Shown: positions 1 through 8,475, counted from the first letter of the stretch. The stretch is 64,000 nt of DNA from Haematospirillum sp. H4485 (GCF_012102745.1 NZ_JAAVSY010000005.1:62001-126000); one strand, 5' to 3'. Notes: generated by a model not told the origin, from the letters alone. Numbers and translations: made by a program.

Positions 1-31
1 AGCGTTACACTCATGGCATCCCCTGCCTTCC

Positions 32-1243
32 CTACAAAAAGGACTCGTATCGCGCCAGCAGCTGTTCTGCCATGACCTCGGGCGCCAGAAATTGTTCGGC
101 ATACCGTCGGCTTTTGCGCCCCATCTCCTCCAGAAGATCCCGTCTCTCGTCCAACAGTGTTAAATGCTGACAGATCTGCTCGGGGGTGCTGGCATCGAAT
201 CCAGGCATTGGTTCCGGAAAATGCTGCGCAAAGATCTCATTACGCAACTTGGCCATAACAGGGCGCCCCATGGCATAGGCGTCTGTTGTCACCATTCCCG
301 GAAAGGCTGTGCCGAACTGATCACAAACCAGGTCTGCCGCCGCCACTTCCTTGTAATAGGCAAACAGGGGCAGTTCATCCAGCCACTCAACACTGGCTCC
401 GATACCCAGGTCTGCAATCAGTTCCGCAGCAGCCTCCTGATCCTGCCCTTTCCGGGGCAAGCGGAGCAATCCCTTCCCGCCACCCTTGACATACTGCGCA
501 AACCCTTTGATCAGAACATCCGTCCCCTTGAAATCCAGAGGGCTGAAGCCCGGATGCTGATCTGGCCTGTAAACAATCCGGCTGCCACAAAAGATGGTCA
601 GGCGTTCATTGTGCGGGAGGCTTTGATATTCGAGATCAAGGGTATTGGACAGGTACACCATAAAGCGTCGTTCATCTGAAACCCCGATGTCATCAAGAAT
701 ATGATCCCCGGACGGTATCAGTCCACGCTGGAAGTAGCATATAACTTCGGACGCCAGAATGCCGTCCCGCTGCCGAACCACAAAATCAGAGAACCGCAAT
801 ACGTACCGTCGCCCTTCCGGCGAGCGCCGGAGCTTTGGATGCCATGTTCCCGTTCGTATGTGCAAGGACTCAAAATTGGCGTGGCTGGCAAGATCATGCC
901 CGGTCAACAGGGAAATATGCGGTGCATTCAGGAAACAGGCCAGTGCCGGCCCTGTATCATTCAGAATGGCCAGATCCACCTTGTTGGTAAGGCGATAAAT
1001 GGCATGATCCAGCGCTTGCGTCTGATAAGCGACATCCAGATCGGTGAGGTAAGAACAATCATAAATCCAGTCGGGATAGGCATTGGCCCACTCCGGAAAC
1101 AGCGCTTCGGGCATGTGGTGTGCAGTTTTATGGTTCAGAATCAGACGGGCATCATGACCCAATGCCCGAAGGCCACGGACCAAAAGCAAGGGATAGTTGT
1201 TGACGTTGCCAAAGACAATGATGGAAAGCTTTGATTTTCTCAT
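32..1243 (-). CDS. GT-B type glycosyltransferase of a surface-polysaccharide cluster
   Basis: This 403-residue protein probably transfers a sugar in surface glycan synthesis. The N-terminal stretch (VFGNVNNYPLLLVRGLRALGH) looks like the first Rossmann unit of a GT-B enzyme. The C-terminal half has the usual pattern of a strand, DELPLFAYYKEVAAADLV and an acidic/glycine-rich donor-site region, then a helical tail ending in LLARYESFL. The start at 1243 is chosen because its ATG overlaps the stop of the WbqC-like gene upstream (ATGA); a longer in-frame reading to 1354 would run back into that gene. Donor and acceptor sugars cannot be read from sequence. Bases 1-31 hold only an ATG on the minus strand at 15, possibly the first codons of a further operon gene outside the window. 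Confidence 0.75.
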   Translation of the reverse strand: MRKSKLSIIVFGNVNNYPLLLVRGLRALGHDARLILNHKTAHHMPEALFPEWANAYPDWIYDCSYLTDLDVAYQTQALDHAIYRLTNKVDLAILNDTGPALACFLNAPHISLLTGHDLASHANFESLHIRTGTWHPKLRRSPEGRRYVLRFSDFVVRQRDGILASEVICYFQRGLIPSGDHILDDIGVSDERRFMVYLSNTLDLEYQSLPHNERLTIFCGSRIVYRPDQHPGFSPLDFKGTDVLIKGFAQYVKGGGKGLLRLPRKGQDQEAAAELIADLGIGASVEWLDELPLFAYYKEVAAADLVCDQFGTAFPGMVTTDAYAMGRPVMAKLRNEIFAQHFPEPMPGFDASTPEQICQHLTLLDERRDLLEEMGRKSRRYAEQFLAPEVMAEQLLARYESFL

Positions 1244-1947
1244 TTCGCGACTATAATCCTGCTTGGTGTCCGGCTCCGCACAAGATGCTTTGCTTGGTGC
1301 CCGCAATTGGCAATCAGGTCCAGCACCGTCACCCCGCCGATAAAATCGCCCCAAAGCTGCGGATAGGGATCGTAATCGTAAGACTTGTATTCAAGCTGGA
1401 TGCCGTGGTCCCGGAACGCGCCCTTGTCAAGGTAGGCATCCGCGCTTGGTCCGCTCAGGTATATTGTAGCCCCCAGTTTCTTGATCATATCAACAAGGCG
1501 ACCTGTCTTGGTCCCCTGCAGGGATAATTCACTGGACAGGATCATCGGGGTCTTGATGTCCAGATACGCACAGATCCTGCGGATCAGATAGATGTTCAAC
1601 TGGCTGATGGTTGTGTGCCGTACGTCATCAAACCCGGACAGTACGTCCATGGCAGCGTCGAAATATGGCGCGGAACGGTAGGAAAAAGACCACGTACCAC
1701 GGTGTTTTTTTTGCCATGCCACCGCATTCTGGATCCGAGTGTCACAAATACGTTGCGTCTGTTTCTCATGCACGACAGGGACCGTAAGCCACTCAGCCCC
1801 CTTGGATGTCTTGATCTTGTTGCGACTTCTCCAGTCACGGACTGTATACTGGACATCATCAAGAAAAACGAACAGATCAACGCTGGCAATAATATCAAAA
1901 TACCCGCGCCATGGAATAAAGGAGGATTGTACAGAAGCAACCTTCAA
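1240..1947 (-). CDS. WbqC-like family protein (TTG start)
   Basis: The protein opens with LKVASVQSSFIPWRGYFDII and continues FVFLDDVQYTVRDWRSRNKI, the recognisable signature of the WbqC-like family found in O-antigen and other glycan clusters. The family's biochemical role is not settled; acylation or amidation of an amino sugar has been the usual guess. Family members begin just before this motif, so I place the start at a TTG at 1947. It is preceded by a GAGGTG Shine-Dalgarno sequence at 1952-1957 with 4-base spacing. A longer reading from a TTG at 1980 lacks such a site. Length is 235 residues. Its stop overlaps the next gene's ATG, so translation is probably coupled. Confidence 0.8.
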   Translation of the reverse strand: MKVASVQSSFIPWRGYFDIIASVDLFVFLDDVQYTVRDWRSRNKIKTSKGAEWLTVPVVHEKQTQRICDTRIQNAVAWQKKHRGTWSFSYRSAPYFDAAMDVLSGFDDVRHTTISQLNIYLIRRICAYLDIKTPMILSSELSLQGTKTGRLVDMIKKLGATIYLSGPSADAYLDKGAFRDHGIQLEYKSYDYDPYPQLWGDFIGGVTVLDLIANCGHQAKHLVRSRTPSRIIVAK

Positions 1948-1991
1948 CGCACACCTCAGATTTTTAATAAAATTTAACAATGAGAAGATAC

Positions 1992-2711
1992 TTATAACTT
2001 CTGCGCAACAAATAGCTTCCTAGTCATCTGCTGGAATCTTTCATATTTACCGCTATGAATGACCATATCCCTGATTGCGTCATTTACACCATTATATGAC
2101 GAGAACGCATCATCGAAGCAAATCCAGCCGCCGGACAGCAAAAACGGCTCTACGGTCTCTATATCCTTGCACACCGCATGAAAGCCGTGATCTCCATCGA
2201 TAAAGGCAAGGCTCAAACAGAAATCGGGCGCCACATTCCTGACAAAGGATTCCAGGTCGGCCCTGTAGGGAATGACACAGCCCTCCAGGTTATGTTTCCG
2301 GACAGAATCATTAAAAGCTTCAAGCGTACCCGGCCAGCGTTCATAGAGTGGCGCAATATCGCGCAGAAAGGGTTCTTCCCATACCGTCTGGTCCTGATAG
2401 GCACCAAACGTGACTCCGTTCAGCTGAACCGAAAACGAATACGTACCGTCAGCATTGCGGAACCAGTCATTCTTTTCCGGGAATAAATCCACGCAATGGA
2501 CCTTGACCTTGCCCGTTGCCTGCGCTGCCATACCCAGAACAATGGCAGAGCGACCACACCATGACCCCAATTCCAGAATATCACCCTGTAAATGGGCACT
2601 GGAAAAGGCCAGTGTAAAAAGACACTGCAGTTGATCAAGGGGCGACCACCCGGGAATATCGCGGACAGCACTCTCGATCCTACTGGCAATGGGCTGGGTC
2701 ACATGACTCAT
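1992..2711 (-). CDS. Class I SAM-dependent methyltransferase
   Basis: This is a 239-residue methyltransferase of the Methyltransf_24-like type. It has motif I as DILELGSWCGRSAIVLGMAA (about residues 44-63), the acidic ribose-binding turn HCVDLFPE, and a late LAFIDGDHGFHAVCKDIE segment of the kind that often binds metal in this group. SAM binding is therefore well supported. The acceptor is probably a sugar hydroxyl or amino group, inferred only from the neighbours. The ATG at 2711 overlaps the stop of the radical SAM gene (ATGA), and 44 bases separate it from the WbqC-like start. Confidence 0.8.
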   Translation of the reverse strand: MSHVTQPIASRIESAVRDIPGWSPLDQLQCLFTLAFSSAHLQGDILELGSWCGRSAIVLGMAAQATGKVKVHCVDLFPEKNDWFRNADGTYSFSVQLNGVTFGAYQDQTVWEEPFLRDIAPLYERWPGTLEAFNDSVRKHNLEGCVIPYRADLESFVRNVAPDFCLSLAFIDGDHGFHAVCKDIETVEPFLLSGGWICFDDAFSSYNGVNDAIRDMVIHSGKYERFQQMTRKLFVAQKL

Positions 2712-3718
2712 GGCACCGGACTCTCATCCTGAATGAAATCCTCCACCATATCGGCGTAACTCCGTCCCTCGCGGGGCCAGCGGGTTGCGGCCCAGTCCGG
2801 ACACTGCCCGCAGAACGGGTGATTGTGGTAGGCGTTGGTTTGATGCGCCTCGCGCAGGCGACGGTAAAACGCACCCTGCCATTCTTCATGAATGGTGGTG
2901 TTGCGATAATCGGCAACATACGACCCATGCACCCAGTCGGATGGGCAAAAGGCCAGATCACCACGTGCATTGACCGTGATGCGTTCCCAGGGATACAAGC
3001 AGGGACGACGCACACTGGTATCCTGTGCAGCCCGACTTGCATCTGCGACATCAGCCACAGCCCCGGAACAGGAATGCAAACGGCGCATGACAACGTACTG
3101 CGCACCCTGATCTTTCCAGTAGCGCTCGAAGTCAGCGGCTTCGGCGGTGTTTTCCGGCTGCTCGACAAAGCTGACCACCACCTTGGTTTTGGCCCCGCTT
3201 TCCCTTACCCACCGGATCAAGCGCAACGTGTTTTCACGCGTCACCTCAAGGTTGCCCTTGACACGAATCTTGGCATACGTCTCGGGGCGAAATGCATCAA
3301 TGCTGATATCGATCAGGTGTACCCCTGCCTCCAGCAGGTTACGGGTCCGCTTTTCGTTCATGATCTTTCCATTGGTGGTCAAGGTCACAAAGACACCGGA
3401 ATAATCCACCGCAGCCTTGATCATGCTATAACCATCGGGGTGTACCAAAGGCTCGCCGTTGCTTGCATAACGGATGTAACGGGTATGGCCCTGCCCGTGT
3501 TGGCGCACTTCCTCGATCATCTTCTCGTTCAATGCCGGATCCAGATGGCGCCCTGCGTAATGCTCCGACCTGGCAAAGGCCGGATGGGGACAGTGGGTAC
3601 AGGCCAGATTACAGACCTCGGTAATATCCATAAGGATCTGCGAGGGAAACCGGGCTGACAGGCGGCCACCAAAATCATAGGTCTCTACAAGCGTGGATTC
3701 CGGCGCACAGGCAATCAT
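2708..3718 (-). CDS. Radical SAM protein with SPASM-type C-terminal cysteines
   Basis: The 336-residue product has the radical SAM cluster motif at C36, C40 and C43 (CNLACTHC, spacing CX3CX2C), followed by the glycine-containing SAM-binding segment YIRYASNGEPLVHPDG. The C-terminal third carries a further cysteine series (CLYPWERITVNARGDLAFCPSDW, then CGQCPDW) typical of SPASM or twitch domains that hold auxiliary Fe-S clusters. The family does radical chemistry on peptides, sugars and cofactors. Within this operon a sugar substrate is the simplest inference, for example a deoxygenation, epimerisation or rearrangement of a nucleotide-linked sugar. A peptide substrate cannot be excluded, although no precursor peptide is visible nearby. 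Start and stop both overlap neighbours by 4 bases. Confidence 0.82.
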   Translation of the reverse strand: MIACAPESTLVETYDFGGRLSARFPSQILMDITEVCNLACTHCPHPAFARSEHYAGRHLDPALNEKMIEEVRQHGQGHTRYIRYASNGEPLVHPDGYSMIKAAVDYSGVFVTLTTNGKIMNEKRTRNLLEAGVHLIDISIDAFRPETYAKIRVKGNLEVTRENTLRLIRWVRESGAKTKVVVSFVEQPENTAEAADFERYWKDQGAQYVVMRRLHSCSGAVADVADASRAAQDTSVRRPCLYPWERITVNARGDLAFCPSDWVHGSYVADYRNTTIHEEWQGAFYRRLREAHQTNAYHNHPFCGQCPDWAATRWPREGRSYADMVEDFIQDESPVP

Positions 3719-4879
3719 TGCAGGACCTTTTCATGATTGAGAAGACAGGCCAGATTCTCCACAACGTAATCGACATCGGCCAGCGTCATCCTGGCGCTGA
3801 TCGGCAAGGTCATGATTGCATCCGCCAGTGATTCCGTCACGGGCAGGCAAGAAACCCCCTGCGCACTGTACAGGGGTTGCCTGTGCAGTGGTCTGTAATG
3901 AACGCTGGCACCAATATTGCGGGCCCGCAGCGCCAGCAGCAAGTCATCACGCCGGATCGTGGTTTTGGCGGAATCAAACCGGATGACCAACAAATGCCGG
4001 GCATGACTCTTGTCAAAGACACCCTGCTGAAAAGTCACCCCTATACCCAAGGCATCCAGACATTCCCTGTAGTGTTCGGCAATTATCAGCCTGACGTGCG
4101 CCATTTCGGGCAGACGGCTCAATTGCACCCGCCCGATCGCGGCTTGAAGATCTGTAAAGTTTGCCTTGTAACCAAGCTCGGTTACATCGGCAGAAAAGGC
4201 CACAGACGGTCGGATGTATCGTGACCAGGCATGGGATTCCAGGCCGTTCATACGCAGGCACCGCAGACGTTCCGCCTTCCCGGAGTCAAACAGCGCAAGG
4301 GCACCACCCTCGGCCGTAGACACATTTTTATTGGCATAGAAGCTGAAGCAAACCGTATGGCCCGACGCCCCCACGGGCCTGCCGTTAGCATACATGGCAC
4401 CCAGTGCATGGGCGGCATCCTCGACAAGAATGACATCCGCCGGCAGGGATGCCCTCAATGCCTCAACATCAACGGCGTAACCGCCATAGTGCACAACAAC
4501 AACCGCCCGGGTTCGCCCCGTCACCTTTGCAGCAACGGTTTGTGGCGTCACGCACATGCTGTAAGGATCAACATCACAAAACACCGGCGTGGCACCAAGA
4601 TAGAGCGCCGCATTGGCTGTGGCACACCACGTCAGGCTGGGAACGATCACTTCGTCTCCCGGACCGATCCCTTCAACCAGAAGAGCAAGAAAAAGCGCAG
4701 AAGTACACGAGTTGACGGTCACGACCTCCGGCGCACCGATGAATGCACCCAGCTCGCTTTCGAATGCCAGGGTCTTCCTGCCCCATGCCGACCCAGCCGG
4801 AACGCATGACACGGGCAACAGCGTCTACTTCAGCTTCAGTGAAATCAGGGGTACCAAAAGCAAGATACGCGTCTCTCAT
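3715..4879 (-). pseudogene. DegT/DnrJ/EryC1/StrS-type sugar aminotransferase, interrupted by a one-base frameshift
   Basis: The gene encodes a PLP-dependent sugar aminotransferase but is split between two frames. The first 32 residues (MRDAYLAFGTPDFTEAEVDAV...RSGWVGMG) are read from the ATG at 4879. The rest (KTLAFESELGAFIGAPEVVTV onward) lies in the adjacent frame and ends at 3715. The join falls at 4775-4783. Dropping one base there would restore a continuous protein of about 388 residues, the normal family length. The body keeps VNSCTSALFLALL, the VEDAAHALGA segment, and CFSFYANKNVSTAEGG with the PLP-binding lysine. A fragment read alone from 4818 would lack the conserved N-terminus. Either the gene is freshly broken or the base is a sequencing error; the intact flanking operon favours error or very recent loss. 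Confidence 0.8.
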
Positions 4880-4912
4880 CAGGGCGTTCCCCGGCAACAG
4901 GACAATCAGGCA

Positions 4913-5701
4913 CTACACCGGGTCAGCCATGGAGGCATGCACCGCTGAACAGGGTTTCCAGGCCGCTTGCCTTGCATACCACCCCTGCTGGGGAATAACC
5001 TTGCCCGTGGATTGCGCGCCTTTTGTCGCGACGCAAAAAGTTGCGCAAAAATTCCCGTCCATTTTTCCATACCTGGATGGGTCAAGCTGATCTGGTTCAT
5101 AGTCGACAAACGTGCACGGATCCGTCCACTCGTTCGACGTAAACTGGACAACTTTTATTGCATTCACCTCCCATGCATTGGCCGCATAGAAATCGCGGAA
5201 AAGGGTAGGCTGCATCATATAAAAACCGTGATCAAAAAAACCGGAGACAGGCGAGCTTGTAATGGCCCTTCCACCAATCTTCAGGAACTGGAAAACAGCA
5301 TGCATTGCGTTGGGGAAGTGAAAAATATGCTCCAGCGTTCCGTGGTCCATGACAACATCGAATTGTCCTCGCCACTGCTCCGGAATATCCGGGGCATTCA
5401 TGTCATGAAGAATATCCGCCCCTTCAAAGTCCGAACAATCAAGCGCCATGACTTCAGAAAACCCAAGGCGCCGGAACACAGACTGGGTATCAAGACAGCC
5501 TTTCTCCGCAAAGTCCGGCTTGTATGAAAGAGCAGGCTGAACGGAGCCATCAAGCTCAACCCCAACCATTTGGGCCATCTGGCGATAGGCATCATCAGAA
5601 AAATAGATGTCCCCCTGACCGAGAAGAAGAAGTCTTCCCTTGAACGGCCTTCTTTTGCTCTCCTCAAGAACAGGAATGATATTTGCTTTTATGAATCCCA
5701 C
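4913..5701 (-). CDS. SAM-dependent methyltransferase, first gene of the glycan operon
   Basis: This 262-residue protein has a methyltransferase-like core: RLLLLGQGDIYF near the N-terminus, ALDCSDFEGADILHDMNAP around the acidic strand, and FDVVMDHGTLEHIFHFPNAMHAVFQFLKIGG, the motif IV and post-IV pattern of Methyltransf_11-like enzymes. Motif I is weak, since LLLGQGD is not the canonical GxGxG. SAM use is therefore likely rather than certain. The start is a GTG at 5701 behind a good AGGGGG Shine-Dalgarno sequence. An overlapping ATG just upstream is out of frame. It is the promoter-proximal gene of the operon, followed after 33 bases by the aminotransferase. Confidence 0.68.
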   Translation of the reverse strand: MGFIKANIIPVLEESKRRPFKGRLLLLGQGDIYFSDDAYRQMAQMVGVELDGSVQPALSYKPDFAEKGCLDTQSVFRRLGFSEVMALDCSDFEGADILHDMNAPDIPEQWRGQFDVVMDHGTLEHIFHFPNAMHAVFQFLKIGGRAITSSPVSGFFDHGFYMMQPTLFRDFYAANAWEVNAIKVVQFTSNEWTDPCTFVDYEPDQLDPSRYGKMDGNFCATFCVATKGAQSTGKVIPQQGWYARQAAWKPCSAVHASMADPV

Positions 5702-5794
5702 GCCATTTCCCCCTTAATATTCCAGAATAAAAACCCCACGTAGTATATATGGCACAAAGAGCCTTTTATTGCAATGATTTAGCAAATTAAATAG

Positions 5795-5821
5795 ATAACA
5801 TACAAATAGAGAGTATGTAAT
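5795..5821. promoter_or_regulatory. Inverted repeat in the A+T-rich region upstream of the glycan operon
   Basis: Two 9-base arms (5795-5803 ATAACATAC and 5813-5821 GTATGTAAT) are inverted complements with one mismatch and a 9-base spacer. The surrounding 5702-5825 stretch is by far the most A+T-rich nearby and is the only room for the operon promoter. On the minus strand a TTGTAT-N17-CTAAAT pair lies just downstream of the repeat. The spacing fits a repressor or activator site. The sequence is not a motif I recognise. Confidence 0.35.
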
Positions 5822-5903
5822 CATTACGATCCGACCTCTTGCATGACTGAAGCAAATGTCCCCACAAGGCAGGAACAGAATGCTCTTTTGCACGCGCAGA
5901 CCC

Positions 5904-6521
5904 TCAGAACCCCGTCAGAACGCGATGGATCAAGAGACCCGCGATGGTCAGCATTGTCACCCCGACAAAGGCATCCAGAAAACGCCAGGCCACAGGACGG
6001 GCAAACCAGGGGGCCAGCCAGCGCGCACCGAACCCCAGTGACACAAACCAGATCATGCTGGCCACACAGGCTCCGGCGATAAACCAGATCTGCAACGACG
6101 ACGGATGCTGGGCGCCGATACTTCCCACCAGCAGCACCGTATCCAGGTACACATGGGGGTTGAGGAACGTAAAGGCAGCCGCCTGGGCCAAGGCAGCCCC
6201 CCGCCCCAGCCCGGCCCCGCCTGTATCGGCCCTCAGGGCCTGTGACAGCCGGGCCCGGCGCAAGGCCTGCCACCCATAGACCAGCAAGAAGGCGGAACCG
6301 GCCAAAGCCAGCGCATGCGCCAGTGCGGGGCGATTCCCCAGGGCTTCGGCCATGCCCATCACACCGGCTGTGATCAACACGGCATCGGCTGTTGCACAGA
6401 ACAGCACCACGCTGCCCATATGCTCGCGCCGGAGACCCTGGCGCAACACAAAGGCATTTTGCGCCCCGATCGCGACAATCAACCCCAGGCTCAGGGCCAG
6501 CCCCTGGGTAAAGGCCGGCAT
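5904..6521 (-). CDS. argO: LysE/ArgO-family amino-acid exporter
   Basis: The 205-residue membrane protein carries the LysE-family N-terminal signature LSLGLIVAIGAQNAFVLRQGL and the second-half repeat AFTFLNPHVYLDTVLLVGSIG, with about six hydrophobic segments. Members export arginine, lysine or canavanine from the cytoplasm. The ATG at 6521 puts the start at the usual distance from GAQNAF; a GTG at 6542 would add seven residues. It is divergent from an ArgP-like regulator, the classic argO-argP pairing, which supports basic amino-acid export. No clear terminator separates its end from the glycan operon promoter region. Confidence 0.88.
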   Translation of the reverse strand: MPAFTQGLALSLGLIVAIGAQNAFVLRQGLRREHMGSVVLFCATADAVLITAGVMGMAEALGNRPALAHALALAGSAFLLVYGWQALRRARLSQALRADTGGAGLGRGAALAQAAAFTFLNPHVYLDTVLLVGSIGAQHPSSLQIWFIAGACVASMIWFVSLGFGARWLAPWFARPVAWRFLDAFVGVTMLTIAGLLIHRVLTGF

Positions 6522-6625
6522 GGAAAAGGAAAGGAATCCCACAACACACTCTCTGTCAAAATCAGGTTACGACGGCCTGACCTTGCCCGGCGCAGGAAAT
6601 AAAGGCAAACTCACTTTTCTTTATC

Positions 6626-6641
6626 CAGTTAAGGAAAACTG
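6626..6641. promoter_or_regulatory. Short palindrome in the argO-argP intergenic region
   Basis: A CAGTT-N6-AACTG dyad sits 5 bases before the argP start and inside the 125-base divergent intergenic region. LysR-type regulators usually bind interrupted dyads in such regions, so this is a candidate ArgP site for control of argO or autoregulation. The arms are short and chance occurrence is possible. Confidence 0.3.
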
Positions 6642-6646
6642 ATCTT

Positions 6647-7480
6647 ATGCTGGACTATGCCGCCCTTTCTGTCATGGCAACTGTTATCAGGGAAGGAAGC
6701 TTCGAGCGGGCCGCACGCACCCTGCACGTCACGCCATCGGCCATTTCGCAGCGCGTCCGCCAGCTGGAGGAACGTGTGGGCTGTGCCCTGGTGATCCGCG
6801 ATCAGCCGTGCCGGGCAACCGATGCCGGCCGGCGTCTGTGCCAGCACATGGACCGGGTGCGTCTTCTGGAACAGGATCTTCAGGACACGCTGCCAGCTTT
6901 GGCGCCCGAAGGTGTGACCCGGGTTGCATTGCCTGTTGCGGTCAATGCCGACAGTCTGGCGACCTGGCTGGCTCCTCCCCTGGCGGCCTTTGCCGCACAG
7001 GCCCCGGTGCTGATGGATATTGCCGTGGATGATCAGGACCACACCATGGAATGGCTGCGCAACGGATCGGTTCTTGCCGCTGTCACTGCCTCTGCCCGGC
7101 CGGCTGCCGGATGCAACAGCCAGCCCCTTGGAGCCATGCGCTACCGCGCGGCCGCCAGCCCGGCCTTTATCCGGCATTATTTCGCCGATGGTGTGGGATC
7201 AGGAAGCCTAGCCCGTGCCCCCAGCCTGGTGTTCAATACCAAGGATGAGCTGCAAGCACGCTGGGCCCGGCGCCTGTGCCACCGGAACGTTGATCTGCCC
7301 CGGCACACGCTACCCTCGCCACAGGCCTTTGCAACCGCCGCCATGGCCGGCATGGGCTGGGGGTTGCATCCACAGGCGCTGATTGCCGAACATCTTGAGG
7401 AAGGCTCCCTTGTGGAGCTGGTGCCCGACACCCCGCTGGATGTACCGCTGCACTGGCAACAGGCCCACCGTTCTGGATGA
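6647..7480 (+). CDS. argP: LysR-family regulator of the ArgP type, C-terminus altered by a frameshift
   Basis: The protein has the winged-helix N-terminus of LysR regulators (MLDYAALSVMATVIREGSFERAARTLHVTPSAISQRVRQLEERVG) and an effector domain that tracks ArgP/IciA through ELVPDTPLDVPLHWQQ. The frame then ends after AHRSG at 7480. In the next frame the sequence from 7464 reads [22 protein letters not shown] and stops at 7532, which is the final helix expected of ArgP. A one-base indel at about 7460-7466 therefore removes roughly the last 22 residues. The protein would normally sense lysine or arginine and activate the divergent exporter. The truncation may be harmless, damaging or a sequence error. 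Confidence 0.85.
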   Translation: MLDYAALSVMATVIREGSFERAARTLHVTPSAISQRVRQLEERVGCALVIRDQPCRATDAGRRLCQHMDRVRLLEQDLQDTLPALAPEGVTRVALPVAVNADSLATWLAPPLAAFAAQAPVLMDIAVDDQDHTMEWLRNGSVLAAVTASARPAAGCNSQPLGAMRYRAAASPAFIRHYFADGVGSGSLARAPSLVFNTKDELQARWARRLCHRNVDLPRHTLPSPQAFATAAMAGMGWGLHPQALIAEHLEEGSLVELVPDTPLDVPLHWQQAHRSG

Positions 7481-7557
7481 CCTGACCCGCCACATTATGG
7501 CCGCGGCACGGACGGCCCTGCTTCCACCCTGAAAGGGTTTTAAGGGCCTGCATGCAC

Positions 7558-7587
7558 AAAGGCCCGACTTGTTATGGCCGGGCCTTT
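7558..7587. terminator. Hairpin terminator between argP and tRNA-Ala
   Basis: AAAGGCCCG and CGGGCCTTT form a perfect 9-base stem around a 12-base loop. The arms begin and end with A or T runs, so the element can work in both directions, ending argP on the plus strand and the tRNA transcript on the minus strand. Confidence 0.75.
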
Positions 7588-7595
7588 GGATATTA

Positions 7596-7671
7596 TGGTG
7601 GAGCTGAGCGGGATCGAACCGCTGGCCTCGTCATTGCGAACGACGCGCTCTCCCAACTGAGCTACAGCCCC
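7596..7671 (-). tRNA. tRNA-Ala with anticodon CGC
   Basis: The 76-base minus-strand sequence folds as a standard tRNA: acceptor GGGGCTG with CAGCTCC, D-arm GCTC/GAGC, anticodon loop TTCGCAA giving CGC, T-arm with GTTCGATCC, and an encoded ACCA end. The acceptor stem contains the G3-U70 wobble pair that identifies alanine tRNAs. It reads GCG codons. It is a single gene, not part of an rRNA operon. Confidence 0.97.
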
Positions 7672-7838
7672 GTCATGCAAAAGGGATGCGGATAATCCCC
7701 GGAACCCCCTTGACTGTCAAGACCGTTTCTGGCCCTGCACCGACAGCCCGATGGCCGTGTCTGTTTCCCTTGCACCGCAGGGGGCATCCCGCTAGGGTAA
7801 GGCCGTGTTTTACGGTTTGGCCGACAGGTAACAACTCC

Positions 7839-8150
7839 ATGCAGGCTGTCAGTGGTTTTTTTCAGGTTCTGGACGCGATCCTGAATTTTTATGAATGGAT
7901 CGTGATTGCTTCGGTCATCCTCAGCTGGCTGTTTGCGTTCAATGTCCTGAACTACAGCAACGGCGCGGTGCGGACCATCAGTGATATTGTCCACCGCCTG
8001 ACCGAACCGGTCCTGGAACAGATCCGCCGGGTCCTTCCGATCATGGGCAACCTGGATCTGTCGCCGCTGGTTCTGTTTTTCGCCATTATGCTGGTCCGGG
8101 CCTCTGTTCTCCCGGGTCTGCACGAGCTGGTTCTCCGTGCCCTGTTCTGA
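7839..8150 (+). CDS. yggT: YggT-family integral membrane protein
   Basis: The 103-residue product has two hydrophobic segments (about 16-34 and 76-95) around the short conserved core TEPVLEQIRRVLPIMGNLDLSPLVLFFAI, which is typical of the YggT/YlmG family. The family is linked to osmotic-shock tolerance and membrane or division-site organisation, but no reaction is known. The ATG at 7839 gives family length; a longer reading from 7686 overlaps nothing conserved. Its end overlaps yggU by 14 bases, forming a yggT-yggU-folD operon. Confidence 0.85.
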   Translation: MQAVSGFFQVLDAILNFYEWIVIASVILSWLFAFNVLNYSNGAVRTISDIVHRLTEPVLEQIRRVLPIMGNLDLSPLVLFFAIMLVRASVLPGLHELVLRALF

Positions 8151-8475
8151 TGCCCCGGATTATTCTCTTTTGCTCAAGCCCACGGCTGATGGAATCCGGC
8201 TGGTGGTGCGCCTGACCCCGAAAGCCGGGGCCAATGCCATCCGGTCCCGCGCCCTGGAAGCGGACGGAACGCCGGTGCTGAAAGTGTCAGTCACCGCCGT
8301 TCCAGAAAACGGCAAGGCCAATACGGCACTGATTGCCCTGCTGGCCAAGGCGTGGAAACTGCCGAAAAGCACCTTTTCCATTGTTTCCGGCACGACGGAC
8401 CGCCGCAAGACCGTACAGATTTCCGGCGACCCTGCCATTCTGATCCCCCACATTACCGGGATATTGCCACCATGA
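8137..8475 (+). CDS. yggU: DUF167/YggU-family protein
   Basis: The 112-residue protein contains the DUF167 hallmarks: [12 protein letters not shown] near the start, [29 protein letters not shown] in the centre, and [14 protein letters not shown] toward the end. These small cytosolic proteins often sit beside YggT; their biochemical role is unknown. The stop shares four bases with the folD start (ATGA), so it is probably translated with folD. Confidence 0.88.
   Translation: MPCSDAPDYSLLLKPTADGIRLVVRLTPKAGANAIRSRALEADGTPVLKVSVTAVPENGKANTALIALLAKAWKLPKSTFSIVSGTTDRRKTVQISGDPAILIPHITGILPP

Noticed and set aside
1481-1493. TTGATCATATCAA, an FNR-like palindrome
   Set aside because: The spacer is three bases rather than four and it lies inside the WbqC-like coding sequence with no promoter context.
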